Source of the DNA: Lingula anatina
Lineage: Eukaryota; Brachiopoda; Lingulata; Lingulida; Lingulidae
NCBI RefSeq assembly: GCF_001039355.2
Contig: NW_019775524.1
Span: 1,478,992-1,542,991 of the forward strand
DNA: 64,000 bases
Reading direction: 5' to 3'
Made by a program: the position numbers and the translations under genes. Numbering within the stretch: position 1 is the stretch's first letter; each line of letters opens with the position of its first letter. Shown here piece by piece: positions 1 to 11,500 of the stretch. The notes under the pieces were generated by a model, which was given only the letters and a program-made list of their open reading frames with translations, was not told the origin of the DNA and made no database searches.

Positions 1-1763
1 CTAAGCTAACGGTCTCAAAACACTTATTCATATCATAATACTTTTTCCATATACATGGTTATATAATACACATAGATGCTTCAGTGAAGTCTGTTATTTG
101 CTTCCAATTTTAGATAATGTTATCACAATGCTGCTTATGCAAAGTCTTCCTAATTATATTATTTTATATGAATATAGAACATATATTATTTTGCATGTCT
201 TCAAGAGATATCTTGATCCACACAATTGTCTTTAATTTTTGAAAGTATGACAGTGTGAATGTTATCAATTTTTTAAGCAGATGATTTATTAAGAGTAACT
301 GACATCTGCTGAATGATAATGTTAATAAGGATCATTTATTTCTTAGTTCTGAAAATCAGATCTAGAATTATCCCTGAAGATTTGAAATTGTCACATATCT
401 GGTTATATTGAATGTATTCATGAAAAGTCATTGTTTCATACTGAAGAAGTACGTCATGGGCACAATTTTTTATATCCAAGAAGGGTCACAGAAATTAAAC
501 TTGGCAATAATTTGTATATACTTTTATATGGCCAACTGCATTTTTCCATATGGTAATAAGACATGAGATATTGTGTAAACCCTTTTCTCGGTTTGAATTA
601 TGACCAAAACAAATGAAAATAAAAATTTATAGATTGAGCATTTAGGAAAAATACTTGCCACAGGACTTTTGTATGTATTTTACTCCTAGAACTTGTTAAA
701 ATAATGTGTATCGTATCTTGAAATCTGTACTTGTAGAGTCAATACAGGGGGAAAGGTTGTGCAATTTTGTAGGCTAGTCGTCTGTAGCTGCACCAGCTTG
801 GGACCTTTTTCACTGCGAGCAGTACAGTAAATTATAACTCTCCAGTTTGACAGATGGACAACTTGATAGCCAGCTGGCTGTTATGGAAGAGAGTCGTCTA
901 AAAGGAGCACTCGACACTGCTAGTTTATGGCATAAATTTTGTTTTCTACATTGGGGCTTGTGGAAGTGAGTAGAACTTTATGTTAGGACCAGTCAAAGTG
1001 GTGCTGTATCATATGCTGTACTGCTCAATGTGAAAAGGACTGCAGTTGACTTATATATATATTTAGCTGTAGTGCTGGTCTAATTTAGCTGCTGAAAGGT
1101 TGTGCATCTTGTCAACATTTAAATTTATACATGTATATATATTATATATAGTATATATATCTTCAGACATTTTCCAAGTATTTGTGAAACAAAAGGGTAT
1201 TTTCCAGACCATGAAACACCTGTTCTTTGACCAATTCATGTCACCAGTTTGGTAGGTCGGGGTAAATATGTCATGTCTAGAGTAGAATCTCTTTTTTTCA
1301 TTAGTGTAAAGATTGCATGTTAAATCTAGATATTGTCTAGAAATTGTTCTATATTTATCTGTATGGTGCTGCTGTAGAGACAATGCTGTTCTATTATATT
1401 CAAGGGTGCATTTTTTAATGGTTTTTAGATATATGAACATCTTGTATTTTGTATGTGTAGAGTGCATTCAAGATTTGTAACCTTTATGCATTGGAGATAC
1501 ATTGTTGTTCCAGTCACAAACAGAGCAGTATTTAATCATTTGGAGAACGGGTAACTAATCCCAAGTCAAAACTTCATGGCAATTGATTCTACAATGCATG
1601 TGGATAGTGAAAGTGAAAGTCAGATAATTGTCAGATCAAGCTCTTCACATTAAAATGGCTTATTAACGTGTTGAGGAACTAGAGGATGAGATGGGTGACA
1701 TGTACAGTATTGATCTCTGTGTATTCTCTGTAAATATTACATACTAGTAAGGGGAGCAATAAA
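1..1763 (+). other. Probable 3' UTR of a plus-strand neighbour (no coding sequence seen)
   Basis: No convincing coding exon is visible on either strand. The stretch looks like the tail of a plus-strand transcript: it is AT-rich, has a Pumilio-type TGTAAATA at 1729-1736, and ends in a good AATAAA at 1758-1763 followed by A-rich then T/C-rich sequence. The coding part would lie left of the window. It could equally be plain intergenic DNA; transcript evidence would be needed to decide. Confidence 0.3.
1758..1763 (+). terminator. Candidate polyadenylation signal AATAAA (plus strand)
   Basis: Canonical AATAAA followed by an A-rich stretch and then a T-rich stretch from about 1780. It faces the putative end of the minus-strand GLIS transcript about 550 bases away, suggesting convergent 3' ends. 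Confidence 0.35.
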
Positions 1764-2319
1764 AAGAGAAAAGAAACAAACTTTTTATTTTTCTTTCTTT
1801 CTTTTCTGTACTACTGGTAAAGTACCATGGCCGGCGCTTCCAACAGTAGGATTCTTACACTTGTATTTTGCTTACAGTCGCGCCTGTATTTTAATAAATT
1901 GCTCTCTGAGAGAAACACAAGTGCAATCATCCTATTTTTGGATGGGAAGTCAGTTAAAACTACTAGTACTTGCCATCCACTCTCTGCCACATACAAGAGC
2001 AAACAATATCTCGGCAACACCCAGACATAATCACTTATATTTCATAAATGGAAAAGTCGAGTTGTAACTAGTACTTCTATAGTTATTCTGGCTTTTTATT
2101 TTTAAGCTTGCTTGGGGAAACAACAGGAAATCCAATTTCTATAATTATTTTCTTTGCTTTTATGAGACAAACGCAAAAATACACGCCCATATTAAAAGTT
2201 CCTTGGTACAAAGGAGTAACTGAAAGATGTAATCTATGATTGTCTTAGGTTTATTCAGTTCAAACAGTTCTATATGAAGGAAAGAAAAACGTAAAAAACT
2301 TGCATTGAATAAATAATGA

Positions 2320-2325
2320 TTTATT
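2320..2325 (-). terminator. Candidate polyadenylation signal of the GLIS gene
   Basis: AATAAA on the minus strand, with another A/T-rich signal-like stretch just downstream and a T-rich stretch after it. It lies about 3.1 kb past the GLIS stop codon. Other AATAAA matches occur in between, so shorter 3' ends are also possible. Confidence 0.4.
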
Positions 2326-2950
2326 GACAAACAAGTTTATGATATGGTCTTAAAGGAATACTTTCCAAAATGGGCACATGAAACCAAAGACCTAAACTGT
2401 TAGATTATGCTGGCTTCCAACTACATCCACAGCACTCAGTTTTTCCTTACTTCACCTTCTAGAAATGTTACAGTAAGCTGTTAGTTCTTCAACCTTATCT
2501 GAGTTATGAGAAAGTAGTGGTCCTTACAAGCCTCAATATTACAAGGAAATTAAAAATCAATTTTACCCTTACGGTTAGCAACTCAACTTCACTTAAACCC
2601 CTTGGGGCAAAAATGGTCACCTTAATTAAATGAAACTTCTGTCTCGCTTTGTGAAGTTCAGTACAGTTTAAAACCAGTGCACTTTGATCAATCAAATATA
2701 ACATACATTTTTTCACGTTAATATAAAATTCTGTAATTGTGGCAATAATAATATTCCAACATAATTCATTTTGCAAAGAAAAGAAATTGTATTACATACC
2801 AAGAAATATAATATCTTCAAAGTTTGAAACAAAAAAAGAAACATTTGCTTTGGCAAAGAGTCATGCACCATTTCCTTCATATATGTCTTGGCTTTACACA
2901 TTTGGGAAATCTTCAACCATGCAGCATTCAACAATCGTGTGACTAAACCA

Positions 2951-2964
2951 ACACTAGATGGCGC
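2951..2964 (+). promoter_or_regulatory. CTCF-like motif
   Basis: ACACTAGATGGCGC matches the bilaterian CTCF core CCASYAGRKGGCRS at 13 of 14 positions. It lies between the convergent 3' ends of GLIS and the left neighbour, a position where an insulator would make sense. Prediction from motif only. Confidence 0.35.
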
Positions 2965-3685
2965 CATTGCTCTGATCACCACTACATGAAAAAGGCTATA
3001 AACTTTACAGCATTTGGCATATCACTACTTAGTTTTCTGTACAAAAATGTGTTTGTATCACCTAAATCTACATTTTTTTTCTAAAATGTGCAACTTTCAT
3101 AAAAATATTATATTAAAACTTTGGCATTCAATGAAACTTGGCCTGTTCTTGCTCTATTTTTATCTACTCAATCAGATGTGATTTTGTTTTTACTGCCTAA
3201 CATTACCTTTGTACATTAATTACGTCTATTTTAAAACTATAACTGAACTGACTAGATATTATGAAATGTGTTTTAATCAAGTTTGGCCACACGATTGTTA
3301 AATAAACCAAGCACTTTGAGTGATCATAAATACCTTAAACCATACAAAGAATAAAGGAATGATTTAATATAAATGCATCTTTTCTCAATTCCTATATATG
3401 CTCAGCATTTTACATACACAAAAATAGGATTCCTGCAATCATAGATTTATTTTAATTACAAAATATATCTTTTCTTCAAAATTCTTTTTGGACGGTATAA
3501 TATGTAAATATATCAGTCACTCCCTAACTAGACTAAACTATATTTAACTCTTCAAAATAAACCTTTGTTTTTGAGAACTGTTGACATGTACAGTGAACAA
3601 TATATTACAAAACAGTGTCACGTGGACGTGTGGGTGCACATGAAACTAGAGTTATCATTTTCAATAAACTAGTCAAAATAATGAC

Positions 3686-3710
3686 ATATATATATATATA
3701 TATATATATA
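3686..3710. repeat. (AT)n microsatellite
   Basis: An uninterrupted run of about 12 AT units inside the predicted GLIS 3' UTR. Confidence 0.9.
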
Positions 3711-5440
3711 ACAAGATTAATGATAATTAAAGAAAACACATAATGATAGTAATAAACACAATAATATTCATAATATTAAACAAGTTCACATTCACAGGCA
3801 CACAATTGCAACACACTATAAATGATAAAATAAGAGTTGAAGTGCCTTCAATCCACACCAGTAGTACAGTATGAGTTGACAACACCGTTGTTCTCTGATC
3901 CAGAGGTCTGTCCTGATCTGACACTGAAGCTACGGACAGCCAGAAGCCATGGTACACTACTGCGTTATTTAAGCCTCTACATCCCCTATGCTTGTACATA
4001 GCAAACTTTGAACCAATCATCACTGATCGATCACGTCATGGTTGTTCTTCAGCACTAGCTGCTTACTCATCCTTCTTAGTAATCACATTAATTGCTTTTT
4101 TTTTTAAATCAATATATATATATTTATATACACCAAAATGGCAGTTAAGTAATTTAGTCAATTTGTTTACATTAAACACATTGCCTGTATATCATTAAGC
4201 CTTGCTATGCTACTGCTCTACTCTCTCTGAGTGCAACTATATACTGTAAGCTTGCTATACTTGGGCCTGGTCGAGCTATCGGTCATCTGACTTTGTCAAA
4301 TCCATTTCAACGTCTGCCGTGCTTTATCTACATTAAGTGAGTTTAGAAATTACACAAATTGAATAAAATTAACCTTCAAACAAATGTAAATAATAAATAG
4401 TCATTCAACTGTCAGTTACCAATATTCTTCATGATACATTTTATAATTTCATTGGCTGACAGAAGATGGATGGCATTGTGTTTGGAAAAAGACATAAATG
4501 CAGACGTTTCATGTGCTACTCCCTTTGAAGTCACAATGAAACAATAATAAGACAGTGAGACAAATGTGCTATATTTAAAGTCTTTAAAAAATTTGATTGT
4601 TCTACTTGATTGTTGAAGTACAATACTAGTTAGGACGGAATTTCTCTTGCAAGCAAGTCATATTGCTTCACATAGCATTGAGCTTGATTTCCCCTTATAT
4701 CAAAATGATTATGTCCACTGAAGGGGAATACCTAATCACTATAGCTCAAATTGTATGGCACATACAAAAATATATATACATCATGCATTTATCTTGCACA
4801 ATAAAACAGAATATCTATGTGTGTCTGTGTGTGTGCGCGCACGTGCCGGCACATGAATGTGTAAACATGTATGCATGTGGGTCTAACATAATACGATTTA
4901 CAAAACCAAACTGTAATTAAACTTAAGAGTGATTTTGCCCACTCCACCATAATAATATCTAGTAGTATCTTCTTTCATGAATCTTTCAAAAATGCACTTT
5001 TCTATCAACAGCAGCCAACTGTTCAATCTCCATACATCTGGCACCTCTTCATATACCTGTTCAACCCTCAATGGAAAGACTATCCTCTATCAAAGTAAAC
5101 AATCAAACCACCGGTAAAATGTTACAATGCCTTCAAGTTAACTGCTGTCTTCTGCTGCGATCATACCAAGTATGCCTGGCATCTTCATTGTCCTGATCAT
5201 ACATCATTTACTTTCTCCATGCTGAACTTGTGACAGTGCAAAAAGAAATTCCATGACAATAGTTTTTGAAAATGTTTCTGACTTAAAAATCAAGCTGGAT
5301 GGACTACATGTAAATAGTACAATGGACACAGTTTGCAGAATGTAAATTTTAAACTTCAAGGCACTTGTGCTGCAGTCTGTTGCCGTGGACAACCTGTTGC
5401 AATGGGAGCAGCCTATGGAGCCATTAGTAAAACGTCAGTG

Positions 5441-5574
5441 TTATGAAGACCCATCAGCAAAGACTGCAGAGAGCTGGCTGTTACACCTGTCCACAGCATT
5501 CAGCTGAAGAAACTGATTGGATTCTTCACTGTAACCCATCCCGTCAAAACCACCCTGACTACAGTCACCATAGC
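5441..5574 (-). CDS. GLIS3: GLIS coding exon 9: conserved C-terminus and stop
   Basis: Acceptor TCTTTTGTTTGCAG|GCTATG takes phase 1; the frame runs 43 codons to TAA at 5443-5441. [18 protein letters not shown] (1006-1023), followed by ADGSS and the stop, aligns without gaps to the final segment of vertebrate GLIS3 (FLQ..., VDRC, SQLS, then V-Y/F). This supports both the identity and the exon set. Confidence 0.92.
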
Positions 5575-8500
5575 CTGCAAACAAAAGAAAGTCTGTTAAT
5601 TCTTACACAATTACTTTATTCCATCCACGTTCATCTTTTACATATTTACTTTATTAACTTTACTACAACAAAATATATCAAATGAAGAAGATATGTACCT
5701 GTCTCAAAATAAGATATGTAACAAAGACCAATGAAGTTGTTAATTATCAAGTTTATCATATTTTGAAAATTCAAAGTTCATTTACTCAGTATTGCAGGCT
5801 TGCAGGCCAAAAGTACATCACAATTATATTATTTAATTGTAAGTCAAGACAAAAAAATGACTTATGACTACAATAACAAATCATATTTTCAGTCACCATG
5901 TTAAAAAAATATTTAATTTTGCCATATGTGTATACAACATGTTTCCATTTAACACCCACAAACACTAGGCCAAATGAAATGAGTCCGAGAGTTTACGGAG
6001 AACTACATACCATTTGATTTCTGTTCCAGAGTCAAACTGGCAATAGTGTCTTCGAAAGCTGGGATGGGGACCATGCTGCGCGGACTCGGCTGGCGCATGA
6101 CCTTCATGTTGTTGGCAGCCATGTTCATGGCGTTCATGCTGGCCTGCTGGTTCATGACGGTGTCCTGCTGTGTCATGGAGTTCTGGTACGAGGTGTGCAC
6201 CTGCATGTACTGCCCGCCTCCACCACTGTTCACTGCAACAGAAACGTACACTGGACATTAGGACAGGCATGACCGCGGCCTGTTCCAGGTCAGTACAAAG
6301 CAGTGGACAGAGCGCAAACACAACCCAATCAGACTTCAATACATCGAGTAATGTAACGAGTCGATCTTTTCATGGGGAAAATAGTGATTTTTACAGATTT
6401 TGTATTTTATTAAGTCATATATTCTTAAAATTCAAACATTCCTATCATTTTTAATGATTCTACAATTACATATATGAAAATTTGATTTTTCCCCACTGAA
6501 AAGATCGAGTCATTACAAGCAGTGTTTAGTTATCAAAGCTACACACAAGGAAGAGAGAGGCAATTTAAATTTTAGGTTCAAAATGTCTAATATTGTGTTC
6601 TTTATGCTTTATTATTCTCTATACATCTCCCTAATTGGCTTGTTTACTTTGCATGCACATGTGCGATAAGAAATATTATTACATTGCTGAAAATTAATCT
6701 TTTAAATAAAAACATTAAACAAAAGTAGTTCAGGCCTACCCAACTACCAGACTCGGCACCGAATGATCCTGAATTCACCAGTAGATCAGACCACACTACC
6801 CATTTTCAAGGTGTGAGTCAGTACGCATTACACAGTATCATACCCTGAACAAATTTTGAGTGGTGATGCAATGCAATGCAATGCAACCCGGCTCAGAATT
6901 GTCACTATCACATCGCATACTAGGCAAGAGCGGTGTCGCGTCTGATACTGTGAAATGCGTACTGATACACACCTTGAAAATGGGTAGTGTGGTCCGATTT
7001 ACCGGTGAATTCAGGATCGTTCGGTGCCGTGTCTGGTAGTTGGGTAGGCCTGTAGTTGTGGGCATATGAAGCAATCACCCTGGCACTCCAATGATAACTT
7101 ACCATTAGACATGGGCATCTGCTGCTGGTTAAACTGCTGGTACTGCTGCTGTTGTTGATACTGCTGTTGATATCCAGGGTACTGTGGAGGAGGAGCCTGC
7201 GGTGCTGCCATCTGTTGTGGAGGCACTCTGGCAATGGACGGTAACTTGGGGTGTGGGTTCAGTGAAGAGTCTGGGGGTGAGTAGCTCATGCCATTCCCTT
7301 GGGGTGGCTGGGGCTGCATCCCCATACTCTGCTGGGGTGATGGCTGCATGGTCATGTTCCCCTGGGGCAGGGGCATGTTCTGCTGGGCCACCATTGTCAT
7401 GCTCTGCTGCTGTGTCATGTTCGTCATGGGTTGGGGTGCGCCAGGGCTCATCTGGTGATGAGGGTTGGGGGAGAAGCCACTCATCCTGAAACCAAAGATA
7501 TCAGTGCATAAGAAACTTTTATACCTACTATTATATCAACTCAAGAGTTCAAATGGATGTGATCACACTGATATTTCCAACCAAATGAATATATGTGTTC
7601 CTAGCTAAGGGAAATTAACTCAAAAATAAGAATGCTAGAAAAAAAAAACAAGGTGAAAACAATTTAACAAATAAAATAGATATGTGCTTAAAAAAACCCT
7701 CATAATTTCACCTCATGTCCCAAAGGCATTTCAAATTAAGACAACTACAAATGAAAATTTGTGCCACAGAGGCGCGGAGCCGTACCCATCATCACTCATG
7801 TGCGGCATCATGGGACTGCCGTGCATGCTCACAGGGGACTGGTGGTTACTGTAGTTGGCTGTGTTACTGCGACTAGAATGGGTGCTGGAATACAGGGTTC
7901 CTGCGCGGATACAACAAAACAAATCAATAAAAATATTTTATGTGATTCGAGAGCATAATTTTGATGGGTGCTTATACTTACCTTCACTAAATGATGACAT
8001 AGAAATGCTCTTAATTTTTCAGTTACCATATTGACAGTTGTTCTTTATTTCAAAGTATAAGAAAAAATAATGTTTATAATTAGTGTTTTCAGGAGTTTTA
8101 AATACAGCTCTACTTTTTATTTGATGATACAAAAGTGTGATTCAAAATATATGCGGCTACAAATATAGGTTAAAAATGTATCTGAGAATAGTTTGGTAAA
8201 TCATTGAATTCATGCTATGTAGGGATTTTTCAGACATCCATAAAACCAAACTAAAGTAGAGAACTGGAATTAACTAAAAAAAAAACAGAATCGACAAACT
8301 TTCAGGATGGAAAACTTGCCACTGAAATCATGACTAGTGACATTCTAATATAAAGTGGTGATGAAGCACACGTCACTGCACTCAGGAGGTGGAAGATAGA
8401 GAGAAGTCAACCAAATCTAATATCACAGCATCCAAACTAAATATCTGCACTGGAAATGACAATTTTCTGCTTTGCAGCAACTTGGAGGAAATAACTTCAT

Positions 8501-11500
8501 TAGATTCCAAATGCAGATAGCAAGTCTCAACTCAAAATAATTCTACAAGAATTCAGACACAACTATAACTAAATCAAGCCACAAGAAAAATTCAGTCAGC
8601 CAATTGTGCCAGAGAGGAAAAAAAACAGTGGATAAAAACAAAATGAAAGATTCCACATCTAAATCTCCATCTCAGATCACCTGCTGAGTGGCCGGACGCT
8701 GTGCCTGGGAGCGAGCCGTACGACGACCACCTACCAATGCCACTGTCATTGTGGTGATCCCCCATGGGGGAGTCACGTGGCTTGATTGGCGAGATTTGGA
8801 GGCAGCCATTGAGATCTTCTGAGCCGTACTCTGCACTGTTGGCACTGCGCATCTGAAAAATAGGAGGAAATGAAACACTGATTAAAATACTGCATTTGAT
8901 GTATGGCTACTGTCTTATCTTAGAACAGGCATGCCATTTGACACACATTTCAATAAGAGCAAACAGTGCTTTAAAGAAAAGATTGGAAAACTCAACCTCC
9001 CTATTTTTTTTCTCTCTCTCATGGTAAAGGAAAAATAGAAAGTGATAAAGAACAATGTATTCATATTGCAAATACAGTTTCTTACAACCAAACATAATAC
9101 TTGTGGCTGAAACCAAAACTTATCATTTCCGGAATAAAAAAAAACGCCTTGTGACATAGCATCAGGAAGCTATCAACATAACATGTTAGCTATTCAGTCC
9201 TTGTCCTGGGTTCCATCTCTCCCTCTCTCCATGTGTTTGTCACATGAGGGACGCAGATGGCAACATCATGTTACAGCACATTCAGAACAGCAAGCTAACA
9301 GATCCACAGATCAAACATGGCGACATTTGATGCTGAGTGGATGCCCCGCAGGAATTACACAACAAGCATTCAAGTGGGTCGGCCATATTTGATCCATAGA
9401 TCTGTTAGTCCGCTGTTCTAAATGTGCTCTTACACAACTACTGCAAATGCCCTCCGCAGCCCCCCCCCCCCCAACCCAGGTCCACATTATGGAGCATGTC
9501 CTTGTCTCAAATGCTGCAATTACCAGGCATGTTCAAGGCACCCCAGGAATTCTGTACAGCGTTATCAAGAGCAGGGATCACAGAGGATCTATTTTAGGTT
9601 GGACTGCTGCATCAATTTTGTGGCATATTAAAGATAAATGTGTTCTGCCTTTGATCTCTTTGAGATGGTAATTGGCAAGGTCAATCCCCCGCGACCCCCG
9701 CTCCACATCACATGCTGTATATCTGACAGCGTATTGAGAACTTTTTTTCTTAAGTTAACAATTACGCTCTGCTCAGCAGACCTTGCAAATAAAGTTCTTC
9801 CTTGTAAAATAATGTTAAACCACAACTGTTTATATACCTTAAAGCATGTTCTTAATATCCAAATGTGAATTCCAGAAATGATATTTTCCAATCTTCAAAC
9901 AAGCACATGACTATAAAGTATCCTATATCCATACAGTTATACACATACCAATACATGAGCAGAAGTATTGTATGCCTTGGCATTGTCAGCGCCAGACAGT
10001 GACAAAGACTGTAGATTGTAAGAAAAAAATAGGAAAAAATGTATCAGTGGCCATACAGCCAACAGTCTGGAAATTATTGCGTAAGGGAAAAAAAACTTCC
10101 AAGAAAAAAAATCAGATTTCAGATTTAAATTGGAAATAATCATGTCTGCTGACAGTCCCAAAATGTGCATGCCACCAATGATTCCAAACAATGTATTGTA
10201 TGTGTCACTTCTTAAGACAATTTCCAGTCGGGTCATGTGACCATCCTAGCCTATGATAAATTTTAAGTGATTTAATCTTCACCCAGAACAATGTACTATC
10301 ACACGGCGATAATTCTGGAAAACATGCACCAAAAATCATATGACAACATGGTGTATATATATATTTATAACAAAAAGCTGATTTTATACTCTGTCATCAG
10401 TCCAGAATCCAGACATATAAACAAACTGTACTAAAGGTAAAGACATCAAATTTGAGTGCACAAGTACGAAAGTGAGACGAGATTGAGACAAGTGCAACAG
10501 AGATAAAAACTGCTAGGTTACAAGTAAAATTTTGCTAAATGTGTGAAAACATGTGGCAGCTCAAACATTACTAAACTGACCCAAAATGTACAAAGTACAA
10601 CCCAGAGCCTGTTATTCAAATTCTTCACATATTCAATCTATCAATAGCAAATATTTAGCTATCAAATGACCAAAGCTACCATTCATAGCTTATCTCCAAT
10701 GTCTAAATCAGCAGTCCAGAGATAAGTTCACAGTAAGACTTGTCATATCCTCTTACTTATAATGCTGGCTTCATTTTCATTCAATTCCTATGAAAGATTA
10801 ACTTACATCTAACACATAAAAATCTATCTTTTCATTTAGCCCTAAAAAAGGAGCTGAATTCCTTCCCTCCTCCTACAAGATATATATGAGAGTTATGACT
10901 GCCAATGAGAGAGTTATGTTGGTCTAGCTACAAACACACTACAAACTACCTGGACGAACATACACACTTTTCACCCTGAAAATGAAGTGATAAAGCTTCC
11001 AGAAGACAAGTACACATAAAAGTTAATCACCCCCTAGCTGCTCGAGGATGCGTGTTAGTCTGTTAATCTGACTGCATTCAGCAAGAGTCCCTGTGTAGTT
11101 AGTGTGCATCAGCTAGGTCAACATAACTTATTCTGAACGGTCTGATACAGTATTAAAAGCAACGGTCACCTCAGTGCATGCTGTGCTCCCTCATGTCCTA
11201 TAATATGATATGTACATATCTGTAAGGTGACAGGGATTTTTGTAAAATAAAAAAGGCCTTAATTCAAATAAATGACAATCAAATACTGCCCATGACATTC
11301 GGTGTAGTACCTTTTTTCGAGCCTGCTGCTCCTTCTGTGTGTGATTCTTGACATGCTTGCGGAGAGAGCTGGGGTCCGTGTACCTCTTAGTACAGCCTGG
11401 GATCTGGCAAGCATACGGTTTCTGGAAGGAAAAATTAAAATGGTATTTATATTTATCATTAACATTTGATTGCCCCGAGTTACAGGATCTTCTAGAAACT

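Larger units (their letters stand above)
2326..5440 (-). other. Probable long 3' UTR of the GLIS gene
   Basis: About 3.1 kb of AT-rich sequence follows the GLIS stop codon with no further coding similarity. It contains an (AT)n tract and a CTCF-like site. The extent is inferred from the distant polyadenylation signal at 2320; the transcript may end earlier. Confidence 0.45.
6233..7102 (-). other. GLIS intron between exons 7 and 8, carrying two inverted-repeat elements
   Basis: The 870-nt intron consists largely of two hairpin-forming elements (6351-6522 and 6731-7052). GTAAGT donor and GTTGCAG acceptor are intact. Confidence 0.85.

Noticed and set aside
7103-7489. Plus-strand open frame antisense to GLIS exon 7
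   Set aside because: It is open only because the Gln/Pro-rich coding strand has few stops in that antisense phase.
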